The notes beneath the pieces are model-generated. The model saw nothing but the letters and a program-made list of their open reading frames with translations, was not told the DNA's origin and made no database searches. The position numbers were made by a program, and so were the translations under genes. Shown here one piece after another: positions 17,016 through 26,650 of a stretch of 64,000 bases of DNA (positions are counted from its first letter, which is position 1; every line of letters starts with the position of its first letter). This stretch comes from Pseudomonas kielensis (GTDB taxonomy: Bacteria; Pseudomonadota; Gammaproteobacteria; Pseudomonadales; Pseudomonadaceae), in the NCBI RefSeq assembly GCF_014236655.1, contig NZ_JACMYG010000030.1, positions 1-64,000 of the forward strand, in the 5' to 3' direction.

Positions 17016-17465
17016 ATGTTTGCATGGCTTAAGCAAAACGCAGCAGCAGCGCGTGAAGCACTAACTACCGAAGTTTCGAAGTTCAAGAATCAGAAATTTC
17101 TAGATGCGATGACCGCCAATTGCGCTCTCATCTCAGCTGCATCCGGCGGTATCTCTTCTGAGGAAAAACAGAAGATGACCGGCTTCATCCAAAACTCGCC
17201 TGAGTTGAAAGTTTTCGACATGGGCGATGTGATCAAGGCGTTCAACGCACACTGTGAAAAGTTCGAGTTCGACTTTCAACTCGGCCAAGCCGAAGCACTG
17301 AAGGTCATCGGCAAGATCAAGAACGATGCCGGCGCGTCCCGACTCCTGGTGCGCGTGGGCTGTGCCATCGGTGCGTCGGACGGCGACTTTGACGCCCAAG
17401 AAAAAGCGGCCTGCCGTTTGGTCTGCCTTGAGCTGGGCCTTAACCCAGCTGATTTTGAACTCTAA
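17016..17465 (+). CDS. terB: TerB tellurite resistance protein
   Basis: This 149-residue protein of the TerB fold starts at ATG 17016 (MFAWLKQNAAAAREALTTEV). The family signatures are CALISAASGGISSEEKQKM in the first helical pair and GCAIGASDGDFDAQEKAA in the second, with the paired acidic residues that bind metal. An upstream TTG at 17001 is in frame but has no advantage. TerB is known as a metal-binding protein that partners TerC at the inner membrane. terC starts 12 bases downstream with an AAGGAG site. Confidence 0.92.
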   Translation: MFAWLKQNAAAAREALTTEVSKFKNQKFLDAMTANCALISAASGGISSEEKQKMTGFIQNSPELKVFDMGDVIKAFNAHCEKFEFDFQLGQAEALKVIGKIKNDAGASRLLVRVGCAIGASDGDFDAQEKAACRLVCLELGLNPADFEL

Positions 17466-17476
17466 GGAGCGTTACT

Positions 17477-18511
17477 TTGGACACTCAAATCGGTTTCCCT
17501 CCGCTGACCATGGCGGTATTCGTCGGGATCGCGCTCGGCGCGCTTCTCCTCGACATGGTTACTCACCGCGGTGACAAGCCAATTTCCCTGGCTAAGGCTT
17601 CGATTTGGTCGATCTTCTGGATCGCTATCTCGTTAGCGTTCGCCGGCTTCTTATACGTACAGCACGGCCCTGAAGTCGCCAGCCTGTTTGTAACTGGCTA
17701 CGCCCTGGAAAAAGTTCTGAGCGTCGACAACCTGTTCGTGTTCATGGCGATTTTCGCATGGTTCAAAGTGCCAGATGGCATGCGTCACCGAGTCCTGTAT
17801 TGGGGCATTATCGGCGCCATTGTGTTCCGCGGCATCTTCGTTGCCATTGGTACCGGCCTGTTGGCTTTCGGTCCGTGGGTCGAAATCGTCTTCGCAGTGA
17901 TCGTGGCTTGGACCGCAGTTATGATGCTGCGCGCCGGCGGTGATGATGAAGAGGAAGAGGACTACTCCAAGCATATGGCTTACCGCTTCGCCCAGAAGTT
18001 GTTCCCTGTGTGGCCGAAACTCCATGGCCATAATTTCTTCGTCAGCCGTAAGCAGCTGGAGGTGGAACTCCAGAAGCCTGAGAACAAAGGCATGACTCTG
18101 GCAGCAAAAGGAACGATTTTTGCGACCCCGCTGTTCCTTTGCCTTGTAGTGGCCGAAGTGTCTGACGTGTTGTTCGCGTTCGACTCTGTGCCGGCGGTGA
18201 TCGCGGTTAGCCGTGAGCCCCTGATCGTCTACTCTGCCATGCTGTTTGCGATCCTGGGTCTGCGTACCATGTACTTCGTGCTCGAAGCGCTGAAACGCTA
18301 CCTGGTCCACCTGGAAAAATCTGTAGTCGCGCTGCTGTTCTTCATCGCCATTAAACTCGGCCTGAACGCAACCGACCACATGTTCCACCATGGCTACACA
18401 ATCGATGCAAACACCAGCCTGCTGATCGTTATGGTTGTACTGGCGATTGGTGTGGTTGCAAGCCTTGTCTTCCCAGGCAAGGAAGAAGCTCAACCTGAAA
18501 CCGCTGAGTAA
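17477..18511 (+). CDS. terC: TerC integral membrane protein
   Basis: This 344-residue polytopic membrane protein starts at TTG 17477, which gives the expected TerC N-terminus (DTQIGFPPLTMAVFVGI) and has AAGGAG 7 bases upstream. Eight or nine hydrophobic segments are visible. The family motifs include YALEKVLSVDNLFVFMAIF and ATPLFLCLVVAEVSDVLFAF, with acidic residues inside membrane segments. TerC is the membrane anchor of Ter complexes and is implicated in metal-ion handling. A cytosolic acidic loop (DDEEEEDYSK) lies near residue 155. Confidence 0.95.
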   Translation: MDTQIGFPPLTMAVFVGIALGALLLDMVTHRGDKPISLAKASIWSIFWIAISLAFAGFLYVQHGPEVASLFVTGYALEKVLSVDNLFVFMAIFAWFKVPDGMRHRVLYWGIIGAIVFRGIFVAIGTGLLAFGPWVEIVFAVIVAWTAVMMLRAGGDDEEEEDYSKHMAYRFAQKLFPVWPKLHGHNFFVSRKQLEVELQKPENKGMTLAAKGTIFATPLFLCLVVAEVSDVLFAFDSVPAVIAVSREPLIVYSAMLFAILGLRTMYFVLEALKRYLVHLEKSVVALLFFIAIKLGLNATDHMFHHGYTIDANTSLLIVMVVLAIGVVASLVFPGKEEAQPETAE

Positions 18512-18538
18512 CAGCCCATACCACAAGGAGTAATACCC

Positions 18539-19114
18539 ATGGCGTTGACCCTACAGAAAGGTGGCAATCTTTCGTTGACCAAAACCGACCCGAGCCTGAC
18601 CAAAATCTTGGTAGGCCTGGGCTGGGACCCGCGTGCTACTGATGGTGCTGAGTTCGACCTGGACGCCAGTGCGCTATTGCTGGCAGCAAATGGCAAAGTA
18701 CGCGGCGAAGCCGACTTCATTTTCTACAACCAGCTGAAAAGCGTTGACGGTTCGGTTGAGCACACTGGCGACAACCGCACCGGTGCGGGCGACGGCGACG
18801 ACGAAGTAATCAAGGTAGACCTGAGCCGCATCCCGGCCGACGTGGACAAAGTGGTCTTCATCGTTACCATCCACGATGCAGAAGTACGCAAGCAAAGCTT
18901 CGGTCAGGTCGGCGGCTCCTTCATTCGCATCGTTAACGATACGACCAATGCGGAAGTCGTTCGTTACGACCTGGCAGAAGACGCGTCGACTGAAACTGCG
19001 ATGGTGTTTGCTGAGTTGTACCGCAACGGCGGCGAGTGGAAATTCCGCGCTGTTGGCCAGGGTTATGCCGGCGGCCTGAAAGCTCTGGCCAATAACTATG
19101 GCATGAATTTTTAA
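18539..19114 (+). CDS. terD: TerD calcium-binding stress protein
   Basis: This 191-residue canonical TerD runs MALTLQKGGNLSLTK, then VGLGWDPRATDGAEFDLDAS, GDNRTGAGDGDDE and a final VFAELYRNGGEWKFRAVGQG. The FDLDAS and DNRTG..GDDE segments are the calcium ligands known from TerD structures. Length and start agree with the family. terE follows after an AT-rich gap of 83 bases that could hold a second promoter. Cytoplasmic. Confidence 0.95.
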   Translation: MALTLQKGGNLSLTKTDPSLTKILVGLGWDPRATDGAEFDLDASALLLAANGKVRGEADFIFYNQLKSVDGSVEHTGDNRTGAGDGDDEVIKVDLSRIPADVDKVVFIVTIHDAEVRKQSFGQVGGSFIRIVNDTTNAEVVRYDLAEDASTETAMVFAELYRNGGEWKFRAVGQGYAGGLKALANNYGMNF

Positions 19115-19197
19115 CGCCTAAGTCGTTAATTTAATTATTTTTTGTTTGCTTGGTCTTGATTTCAAGGCCTTGTTTACCTCACTTAAAGGAATCGAAA

Positions 19198-19776
19198 ATG
19201 GCCGTATCTTTGCAGAAAGGCGGGAACGTAAGTTTGTCTAAAGAGGCCCCAGGCCTGACCGAAGTCACTGTAGGTCTGGGTTGGGACGCACGAGTTACCG
19301 ACGGTTCGAAATTCGACCTCGACGCGTCGATCTTCATCCTGGGTGAAAGCGGCCAAGTCCTCGACGACGCCAGCTTTATCTTCTATAACAACAAAAAATC
19401 GGCAGACGGTTCGGTTGAACACCTGGGCGACAACCAGTCCGGTGAAGGCGCTGGTGATGACGAGCAAGCCAACGTCAAGTTGACCGGTCTGGCTGCCGCT
19501 GTGAAGAAACTGGTATTCGCTGTGACCATTCACGACGCTGAAGCACGCAAGCAGAGCTTCGGCCAGGTTGCTAACGCTTACATCCGTGTAGTGAACAAGG
19601 CTGACGGCAAAGAACTGGCGCGCTACGACCTGAGCGAAGACGCTTCGACCGAAACCGCGATGATCTTCGGCGAGCTGTACCGCAATGGCGACGAGTTCAA
19701 GTTCAAGGCGATCGGCCAAGGTTTTGCTGGCGGCCTAGCCCCGCTGGCTAAATCGATGGGCGTGAACATCGGCTAA
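19198..19776 (+). CDS. terE: TerE, TerD-fold stress protein
   Basis: This 192-residue TerD paralogue starts at ATG 19198 (MAVSLQKGGNVSLSK, with AAGGAA upstream) and contains GSKFDLDAS, GDNQSGEGAGDDE and IFGELYRNGDEFKFKAIGQG. It is highly similar to the upstream TerD, as usual for terD-terE pairs. It is the last gene of the plus-strand ter unit and is followed within 16 bases by a strong terminator. Confidence 0.94.
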   Translation: MAVSLQKGGNVSLSKEAPGLTEVTVGLGWDARVTDGSKFDLDASIFILGESGQVLDDASFIFYNNKKSADGSVEHLGDNQSGEGAGDDEQANVKLTGLAAAVKKLVFAVTIHDAEARKQSFGQVANAYIRVVNKADGKELARYDLSEDASTETAMIFGELYRNGDEFKFKAIGQGFAGGLAPLAKSMGVNIG

Positions 19777-19791
19777 GCCGCAAGGCTTGAG

Positions 19792-19818
19792 AAAGCCCCC
19801 GCGAAATGGGGGCTTTTT
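19792..19818 (+). terminator. Rho-independent terminator of the ter operon
   Basis: AAAGCCCCC and GGGGGCTTT flank a 7-base loop, followed by T residues. It lies directly after terE. Confidence 0.9.
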
Positions 19819-19940
19819 CTTGCCTACAGAAAGACCACGGAGTGGGTCCTGTGGGCGGTATCTACCACTTCTTCACTAGGAGCGACTGCTGGCGATCGCC
19901 ATGACAGTCCACCGGTTCTCGGTTTCAAAAGGATATTTGG

Positions 19941-20948
19941 ATGGGCATGTTTCGTGGGGTTATAGCTGCAGGTGTTTTGGTGTCCATGTCAGGCTGCGGA
20001 GCCTACAACGACTTCAAGGCCAACAATGCAGTTCAAGAATATAGGCAGGCATGCCTTGGAAATTATACGAACGAGTGCGAAAGCAAACTGGTCGACACGA
20101 ACATTGTCATGCTCGAGCTCGCGCGCAGTAACATCGACAGGGAAAAGGATACGATCGTGCAGGTCGTGGGCAAGGACGGGTTTGATCGCTTCTCAAAAAC
20201 CGCCAACGAGCTAATTGACCACCTGGTCGATCAACAAGAAAACAAACGTCCCGGTTTTTTTGCGCGATGGTTCCTGGGTGAAGCCCAACCGTTCGGAAAT
20301 ACCCGCAACCAACTCTTCGACATTTCAGACATGCAAGAACTGCGTGCTGCAGTGCTTCAAAAGGTCAGCGCTGGTGTTCAAGCGAGCAAAACATCTGCTA
20401 AGCCTGACGAACCAATGACTGAGACCGAGGCAATTTTGTTGGGCAAGGTACCTCAAGCACCGAGTCAAACTCAGGTCACCCCGACTGCCCGGCCGGCGGA
20501 GCCAGCGAGCCAGTCGGTTGAGCCAGCAGTTCAGGCAAAAGCATTAGTGCCATCCGACCTTGCTGCATCTGCAGATCGGATGATCTCGAGTGAGATTGAT
20601 CAGGATGGTGGGGATGAATACAAGGACGGTCGTCAGATCATCTTTGCTGACTTGAATAACGACGGTATCAAGGATGCCGTGGTGCTTTACACGATCGAAG
20701 GTCAAGGCGGCGGTAATGGCTACTTCCAAACACTTGCCGCGTTCATTGGCGGTTCGGCAGGCTGGGAGTTCCGTGGGAAAGCTGTAGTCGGCAATGGTGT
20801 CCAGGACATCCAGGTGGTTGATCCCCAAACCGTCAGGCTGACTGTTCTCTCCGTCGGTCCGGATGATGCTGATTGCTGCCCGAGTGTTCAGAGCACCGAA
20901 AACTACAAGTGGGACGGCACGACATTTCTTCAGGCCCCAACGTCGTAA
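19941..20948 (+). CDS. Lipoprotein with C-terminal EF-hand-like repeat region
   Basis: This is a 335-residue lipoprotein with a signal peptide ending in SMSGC (lipobox, acylated Cys near 19). The N-terminal helical domain (to about 140) is followed by a Pro/Ala/Gln-rich linker. The C-terminal domain has IFADLNNDGIKDAVVLY, a calcium-type DxNxDG loop as in FG-GAP/EF-hand-like repeats, and a cysteine pair DDADCCPS. I do not know the family. Its place right after the ter operon and a good SD (AAAGGA) suggest an envelope partner of the Ter system. Confidence 0.75.
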   Translation: MGMFRGVIAAGVLVSMSGCGAYNDFKANNAVQEYRQACLGNYTNECESKLVDTNIVMLELARSNIDREKDTIVQVVGKDGFDRFSKTANELIDHLVDQQENKRPGFFARWFLGEAQPFGNTRNQLFDISDMQELRAAVLQKVSAGVQASKTSAKPDEPMTETEAILLGKVPQAPSQTQVTPTARPAEPASQSVEPAVQAKALVPSDLAASADRMISSEIDQDGGDEYKDGRQIIFADLNNDGIKDAVVLYTIEGQGGGNGYFQTLAAFIGGSAGWEFRGKAVVGNGVQDIQVVDPQTVRLTVLSVGPDDADCCPSVQSTENYKWDGTTFLQAPTS

Positions 20949-21049
20949 GTAAGAGCCAGGCATCAGGCACCTAGCCGCGTGCATGCGAGCGCGGTTAGGC
21001 AGGGCTCTGGCGAAACGCTGGAGCAAACAAAAAGAAGGAAAAATCTAAT

Positions 21050-22006
21050 ATGTCGCGCTTCAACATCGGCTCTGGCCTTTTCGCCATGTTGCTCACCCTG
21101 GTATCAGCCCACTCCAACGCCACCAGCTTTGATTGCACCAAAGCTGCAAGCTTTGCTGAGAAATCGATTTGCACAGATTCTGCACTCAGTCGTCTGGATG
21201 AGCAGATGAACTCCGAATATGTCCGCGCATTAGACGCAGCGCCGAACAAGGCCCAGGTCCGTCAAGATCAACGAGACTGGTTGCGTCTGCGCGACAACTG
21301 CAAGACCGCCAGTTGCTTAACCGCTTCGATGACTGATCGGCTCAGTGTTCTATTACGCACCAAGGTTGATCATCCATCTAAAGCGCCAACCTCCGTTGCC
21401 GCTACCCGGGTTGATCAATCTGAAACGAATGTGATTTCAAAGGCCGCTACTTCTCCAATGGTTCCCGCCGCGGTGAAGCCGGCAGCGACGCGAAGTGCAG
21501 CGGATGATCATCAAGCGATCCTGAACTTGAAGATTGGCCTGTTCGTGATGGCAATGTTGCTGCTGGTCTGCATTTACCTGCACCGCCGGGGGACCATTAC
21601 GATCTATCAGGACTACACCGACGCGCTTTGGACAACCTTGACTCCGATCTTGGGGATTGGTGCGTATTTCGTCGCGAGCGCCTGGCTCGAGGTCCCACGC
21701 AACTACTCCATCATTGCTGCCTGCGTCCTCGGTGGTCTTATGTCCTTGCAGGTGCTTATCCAAACGTACAGAAGCAACAGCATCTGGTTTTTCCTTCTAT
21801 CCCTCTTTGCAAAGGTCATTCTGCTGACCTTCTACTTCCTTATGATGGCTCTCCTGCTGTGCGGTGGTGCCCGCACCAAAAGTGAGGCCCGGCGGCGGCG
21901 CGGCTGGGCAGTTCTTGCCACGACCGTGTTCGTATTCCTCTCAGGCTGGATGTGCCGCAATCGGCAATTCAGTTCGATCGACGATTACATTGCCGGACGG
22001 GCATAA
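21050..22006 (+). CDS. LprI-like (DUF1311) periplasmic domain fused to membrane domain
   Basis: This 318-residue protein has a signal peptide, then a lysozyme-inhibitor LprI-type domain with four cysteines (SFDCTKAASFAEKSICTD, QRDWLRLRDNC, ASC), a linker, and at least five hydrophobic segments from about residue 165 on. It is clearly related, over both halves, to the minus-strand protein at 33954-35123, so the two paralogues bracket the ter envelope genes. LprI-like domains bind lysozyme in some bacteria; the role here is unknown. Confidence 0.75.
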   Translation: MSRFNIGSGLFAMLLTLVSAHSNATSFDCTKAASFAEKSICTDSALSRLDEQMNSEYVRALDAAPNKAQVRQDQRDWLRLRDNCKTASCLTASMTDRLSVLLRTKVDHPSKAPTSVAATRVDQSETNVISKAATSPMVPAAVKPAATRSAADDHQAILNLKIGLFVMAMLLLVCIYLHRRGTITIYQDYTDALWTTLTPILGIGAYFVASAWLEVPRNYSIIAACVLGGLMSLQVLIQTYRSNSIWFFLLSLFAKVILLTFYFLMMALLLCGGARTKSEARRRRGWAVLATTVFVFLSGWMCRNRQFSSIDDYIAGRA

Positions 22007-22143
22007 GTGACATATCGGTGGTTGCGCTATTGCCACAGGCGCGACCTCCGATGTAAATGAAAGTCGAGCCTGTCGTAGGGGCCCCAACCGATGCCGGCAT
22101 TTCAAGCAACAAAGAATCCAGGAATAAGGATCAAGGAGTAGTC

Positions 22144-23337
22144 ATGGGATTTCGTTTCAGCAAGCGAATCACGATTGTGCCTGGCGTACGCCTTAACATC
22201 AGCGGAAAGGGGGTCAGTACTTCGATTGGGCCCCGTGGTCTGAGTATGACGATGGGCCGCAACGGCACTTATCTCAATGCGGGTTTACCCGGTACTGGTC
22301 TTTCATACCGCGAGAGGATCGACCGGCCCAGTAGATCGAGTAGTTCCCAACCAGGCCCTGCCGGAAGCGAATACTCGGGCCAGGTAAAGGTGAAAGTAAA
22401 CGACGACGGCACGTTGTTGATTACGGACATGGATGACATCGAGTTGCCGACTGCTGTCATCAAACGTGTCAAATCGGAGATGGCCGATTCCATTCAGGAC
22501 TTGCTGGCGAAAGCTGCTGATAAGGTCAATCAGGATCTCGAATCCTGCCTAGGTGTGCACCTACTTACGCCTCGGCCGGGTGCCATGCCGGTAATCCCAG
22601 CTCCATTCGCCATTGAAGAACCCACGAGGCCCACTCAGCAGACGCCAGGCTTGATGGATCGAATGCTCCTTCGCAGCGCGAAGATTGAGCGTGAGGCTGA
22701 GTCGGCGGAAGAGCAGTATCAACAAGACCTCGCGAACTGGCAGTCCACGCGGGACGCCCATGAACTTGAACGCACCGAAATCGAGAAAGCATTCCGGCTG
22801 GCGGCAAAGGGCTTCAGTGCTCAGATGGAACGTGCCCTGGACTATGTGTTGAGCGGCATTGCCTGGCCAAAAGAAACCCAAGTGGCCTATGAGTTCTCAC
22901 AAGACGTTACCGGCGTCGCGCTCGATGTTGATTTACCTGATGAGGGCGATATCCCGCAGCGCAGCGCTGAAGCCCGGGGTAACGGCAAACTAACCTTCAA
23001 AAATCGTTCGGATGCCCAGGTACGCAGAGACTTTGTCGCGCTGTGCTATGGCTCTCTGTTTCGAGTTGTAGGAGAGGTATTTGCTCTACTGCCAGCGATC
23101 CAGAAGATCCTGGTGTCGGGCTACATTCAGCGTAACAACACCGCAACCGGTGCGGTGGATGATCACTACGTGCTCTCGGTCTTAGTAGGCCGAGATCAGT
23201 GGGATGCGATTGATTTTAATCGTCTGGATGCGATCGATCCTGCAGCGACCCTGAACGCGTGTGGCGCAGTGGTAAAGCTGGACCGCTCTGCGCGTTTTGT
23301 TGAGGTGACGCCGATGGATATGTTGGTCTTGAACTGA
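22144..23337 (+). CDS. DUF4236-domain protein
   Basis: This 397-residue protein starts at ATG 22144 with AAGGAG upstream. Residues 1-60 are a typical DUF4236 domain: MGFRFSKRITIVPGVRLNIS, then GVSTSIGPRGLSMTMGRNG and GLPGTGLSYR. The remainder has a long helical, charged region (about 170-260, EREAESAEEQYQQDLANWQ) and a mixed C-terminal domain. No membrane segments are seen. The function of DUF4236 is unknown. It converges on terF across a bidirectional terminator. Confidence 0.75.
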   Translation: MGFRFSKRITIVPGVRLNISGKGVSTSIGPRGLSMTMGRNGTYLNAGLPGTGLSYRERIDRPSRSSSSQPGPAGSEYSGQVKVKVNDDGTLLITDMDDIELPTAVIKRVKSEMADSIQDLLAKAADKVNQDLESCLGVHLLTPRPGAMPVIPAPFAIEEPTRPTQQTPGLMDRMLLRSAKIEREAESAEEQYQQDLANWQSTRDAHELERTEIEKAFRLAAKGFSAQMERALDYVLSGIAWPKETQVAYEFSQDVTGVALDVDLPDEGDIPQRSAEARGNGKLTFKNRSDAQVRRDFVALCYGSLFRVVGEVFALLPAIQKILVSGYIQRNNTATGAVDDHYVLSVLVGRDQWDAIDFNRLDAIDPAATLNACGAVVKLDRSARFVEVTPMDMLVLN

Positions 23338-23342
23338 AGACA

Positions 23343-23368
23343 ACCGCGGCGGCTTGAGCCGCCGCGGT
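23343..23368. terminator. Bidirectional hairpin between convergent DUF4236 and terF genes
   Basis: ACCGCGGCGGC and GCCGCCGCGGT form a perfect 11-bp stem with a TTGA loop. It lacks a long T-run but is very stable and sits exactly between the two stop codons. Confidence 0.65.
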
Positions 23369-23394
23369 GTGAGGCAGGGCAGTGCAGGAGAGGA

Positions 23395-24651
23395 TTAGCG
23401 AATGATTCCTTCGCGCTTTGCCTCCAAGATCCACATCGGGAATTCCTGCATCAGCCGGTCGTACAACTGCTCTTCCGTCATGTCGTGAAGGTCATCCAGG
23501 GCAAAGAATCCGCAGTTGTCCACGACTCTCCCGGGCATGGTGTCCAGTTTTTCCAGAATGCCGTAATTCCGGCCTGCTAAACCAACGTATTGCCAGAAGA
23601 TTCCCAGCTTCGCTGCATCCACCATCAGTTGCGTGATCTTGCGGTTTTCAGAAACGCCACCGTCGCTGATGAAAACGACAAACATAGGGGTTTTGTCTTT
23701 GGACGCCTGGAAGGATTCGATCACTTTTTGGATCGCTCTCGGTTCATCATTGTAACGCCGACCGACGTCCCACTTGGTCCAGCCATTGTTGTCGGATTCG
23801 ACAAAGTTCTGGTAGTTGGTAAGCGTCACAGGTGAGAGTCGCAGTGGCCGTTCGGCGAATGTCCAGCACTCAAGTTCGGCATCTGTATCCATGGCTACGG
23901 CGATGGGCACAAGACGATTGAGGACTTCCTGTACGCGGCCGGTTTTGTATTGATTTCGCATCGAGTCGGTGACGTCGAGCACGAGCAAAACACGAGCTTT
24001 CATCCCAACCAAGCAGGCTTTCTCGAGGCTTACCTGTGCCTTCTTGGCCAGACTGACCAGTTCCGGCGCGACAGCAGCTACACGTTTCTCCAGAGAGATT
24101 GTGGAGGGAGATGGGGCAGGTGCTGGTGCCGGTGCAGCTTCTTCAGTAACTTCGCCGCCAAAGTGCCTCACGAGAGCGTCCAGGCCCTCAGCAAAACCCT
24201 GAAGGTTAGAGGCCAACCGCCACTCCCCATTCTTTCGGTAAAGCTCAACGATCATTACCGCTTTCTCGGTTGTGAACGTGAGCCCTGAGAACGCGCAGGT
24301 CGCTCCTATCTCACCAGCGGGGCTGATTACTTTGAAGTTGCCATTCCGGATGTCACTCATCGCCCCGGCACCGTCGATGGAGGCAGTGAAGATCAAGCGA
24401 TCGATAGTGGCGGGCAGGGTGGCTAGATTAATTTCAAACTGGCCACCCGCAGCAAGCTTCACACTGCTGCAAGGCGTAACAGGCTGATTGAAGAAGACCA
24501 TATAGCGATCATCAGAAAGCTTGCCTTGGTCGTCGACACCGAAACAGACGAAGTCGACTACGCTGGGGCTTTCGATGTTGACCGAGAGAGTGAAGGATAG
24601 ACCGGGAAGAATATTTGCCAGCGACATGCGCTGGCCTTGGGTGATCTGCAT
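23395..24651 (-). CDS. terF: TerF: TerD-like domain plus von Willebrand A domain
   Basis: This is a 418-residue protein. Residues 1-170 form a divergent TerD-like domain ending VELYRKNGEWRLASNLQG. An Ala-Pro linker follows, then a vWA domain from about 215 with the MIDAS motif DVTDSM (about 224) and VVFISDGGVSENRKI. This domain order is that of TerF in characterised ter loci, where it is thought to be a metal-dependent scaffold. It is on the strand opposite to terZABCDE, unlike the classical colinear order. Confidence 0.88.
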   Translation of the reverse strand: MQITQGQRMSLANILPGLSFTLSVNIESPSVVDFVCFGVDDQGKLSDDRYMVFFNQPVTPCSSVKLAAGGQFEINLATLPATIDRLIFTASIDGAGAMSDIRNGNFKVISPAGEIGATCAFSGLTFTTEKAVMIVELYRKNGEWRLASNLQGFAEGLDALVRHFGGEVTEEAAPAPAPAPSPSTISLEKRVAAVAPELVSLAKKAQVSLEKACLVGMKARVLLVLDVTDSMRNQYKTGRVQEVLNRLVPIAVAMDTDAELECWTFAERPLRLSPVTLTNYQNFVESDNNGWTKWDVGRRYNDEPRAIQKVIESFQASKDKTPMFVVFISDGGVSENRKITQLMVDAAKLGIFWQYVGLAGRNYGILEKLDTMPGRVVDNCGFFALDDLHDMTEEQLYDRLMQEFPMWILEAKREGIIR

Positions 24652-24901
24652 GCATGGTTCCTTTGTGACGATTAGAGCGCCTGATGATGAGATGGCCTTG
24701 GTGAAACAGCCGTATCTGCACCGGCGGCTGGTTCATCCGTCGGGTTAAACCTAACGGCGCTCGAAGTTCCTGCAAGTCTTATACGGCCAGTGAGGTCGCC
24801 GCGGGAAGTTCCTATGGGAAGAGCTGTTTTGTTCGAGGGCGCGGGGCGATTCAACATGGGTTTATGAGGCCGATGATGCTGGCATACAACCAAAATAGAA
24901 A

Positions 24902-24930
24902 TCCCGCGGCGGCCGTGTGCCGTCGCGGGA
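24902..24930 (-). terminator. Terminator behind the second TerA-like gene
   Basis: TCCCGCGGCGGC pairs with GCCGTCGCGGGA (one G-T pair, 5-base loop). Read on the minus strand it is followed by a T-rich stretch. It lies in the 327-base gap between the minus-strand TerA-like gene and terF; the rest of that gap should hold the terF promoter, but I see no convincing boxes. Confidence 0.65.
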
Positions 24931-24978
24931 GTACTGGTCAGGCATGAAGCTGCTTAAAGCGCCTACTAGCACGAAAGC

Positions 24979-26232
24979 TTAGACGTACTGCTTTTTGCCG
25001 CTCCTTTCGATTGGGCGCCCTTTGAATACGTGTGGGCCGTCCATCGTTAGCTCAATTTTGTCTCCCTTCCGAGTCAGCCAGGGGGTGGCTTCACTGCCGG
25101 CTTTGGAGGTAACTCCGGATGGACTTAGATGGATACCATCTTGGTCAATTTCGATTTGACCGATTACATAGGTGAACACCATTGAGCTGAAAAACCCGGA
25201 CTTGAATTCGAATGCGCACTCTACGACCTGGTCGCCGTATTCCATCCGCATCTTTGGTTTCAGCGATGCCACCGAAACCGCACCGTTGTCTACTGCTGAA
25301 TAAACGCTGCAGACCAGCACTACCTTGCCCCCCATGAGCTGCGAGATTGCTGGATTAATTTCGACGGTTTCAATACCTGGAGCGGAGGCGCTGGCGCAGA
25401 CTACGTCACCGGTATGGAAAACGAAGGGATCGACGTCAAAAGCCCCACGCTTGTCAGGTGCCTGGATGATGGACATTCGCCCATCAGGACGAAGGATGCC
25501 GATCCGCAGATCGAGGTCGTCATTGTCAGATCCGTCGCCGTTATCAACCCACGTTGCGCTGACCCGAATAACCTTTGGAGCGGACGGCCCTTTTTCGAGG
25601 GACACCTTGTGGCTGCTGCCAGGTTTGTCCAGTTTAACCACGGTCTTGGCGATGTTGACGGGCTTTGGAGGCGGTGCAGGTGTCGCCGCCGGCGCGGAGG
25701 ATGCAACGTCTTCAACTTCGATGCCATAAAACCCGCAGAGTCCGGCAAGACCTGAGGCGAAACCTTGCCATACAGAGCGCGCCTTGAGCTGGCCGTTCCG
25801 GACGTACAACTCAAGCACGATGATGCCCGTCTCTTGTGAAAAGGGCTCAGGTGCCAGTTCCAGGGTTTGGTCCCCGGCAATGACGATAGCGCGAAGGTCT
25901 TTGACTGCTTCGAAGCCGCCGGCGTTGCCGTCTTGCGTCAAAGTGATTGCGATCTTCGTGATATTGGACGGGAGTCGAGACGAGTCGAAGCTGATGCTGT
26001 GACTGACCGTGTCGCCATGAGCGATCGGGGGCGCGAATGTCGCCGCGCCTGAAGGGTGCACGGGTGCATTGAAGAAAACCATGCCGCTGTCATCCACCAC
26101 CTTGCCAGTGTCGGTGACCAAAAACGCAGTAAGGTTTACGTCCAGGTTGTTACCTGCCGCATGGGTAACTTCCACCCGCCCTTGGGAGGAAGAGATCGTT
26201 GTGTTCTCGCCGGGTTTGAGTGACTGATTCAA
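24979..26232 (-). CDS. TerA-like protein with two TerD-type lobes
   Basis: This protein of about 417 residues starts best at TTG 26232, which has AGGCGG six bases upstream and yields the TerD-like opening NQSLKPGENTTISS. An in-frame ATG at 26268 adds 12 residues. Lobe 1 (to about 165) has IIVLELYVRNGQLKARSVWQG. An Ala-Pro linker follows; lobe 2 contains NDDLDLRIGILRPDG, and a distinct C-terminal 80 residues (GQIEIDQDGIHLSPSG, KGDKIELTMDG) extend it. It resembles TerA in architecture and forms a minus-strand pair with terF. Confidence 0.78.
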   Translation of the reverse strand: MNQSLKPGENTTISSSQGRVEVTHAAGNNLDVNLTAFLVTDTGKVVDDSGMVFFNAPVHPSGAATFAPPIAHGDTVSHSISFDSSRLPSNITKIAITLTQDGNAGGFEAVKDLRAIVIAGDQTLELAPEPFSQETGIIVLELYVRNGQLKARSVWQGFASGLAGLCGFYGIEVEDVASSAPAATPAPPPKPVNIAKTVVKLDKPGSSHKVSLEKGPSAPKVIRVSATWVDNGDGSDNDDLDLRIGILRPDGRMSIIQAPDKRGAFDVDPFVFHTGDVVCASASAPGIETVEINPAISQLMGGKVVLVCSVYSAVDNGAVSVASLKPKMRMEYGDQVVECAFEFKSGFFSSMVFTYVIGQIEIDQDGIHLSPSGVTSKAGSEATPWLTRKGDKIELTMDGPHVFKGRPIERSGKKQYV

Positions 26233-26650
26233 TTCATGCCGCCTATTCCATGGGTTTTCGCAATGCATTGTTCATGCGCTGCGCTTTCGTTGTTTGAGCG
26301 CGAACGCCGGCCAAGGGGAAAGATCCCCTCATTGGGACTGATCGCATTGATGCAATTTAACGGCTTGGCCGCCGGCGACCGCCGAGACATCCATTCTCCA
26401 TTTACACACCGTCTGAAACCCAGAATTGGAACGTGCGGGAGGGAATGTTGTGCCCGGCATTGAAAGTCCTCTCAGTCCCGTTAAGTTCTGATCGTAGGTA
26501 ACGAAAACATCTGCCCGGCGTTCTGCATCGGAATTCGACGGGGCATTTTGAGTGGTGCCGTCTTCTGCTAGATGGCAATATGCTACATCTATTTGCGCTC
26601 CCCCTTATCATCCAGGGCCTGGCGTTTAATTTCTGACAAGGACCCGTTGG
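26233..26650. other. Divergent intergenic region
   Basis: These 418 bases separate the minus-strand TerA-like gene from the plus-strand membrane protein gene. A short hairpin (GGGG-AAAGAT-CCCC) lies near 26317. Promoters for both directions are expected here, but no convincing boxes or genes are seen. Confidence 0.4.

Noticed and set aside
17651..18526. Minus-strand open frame of 291 codons
   Set aside because: It is antisense to terC and very rich in His, Gln and Glu, a typical mirror of hydrophobic codons.
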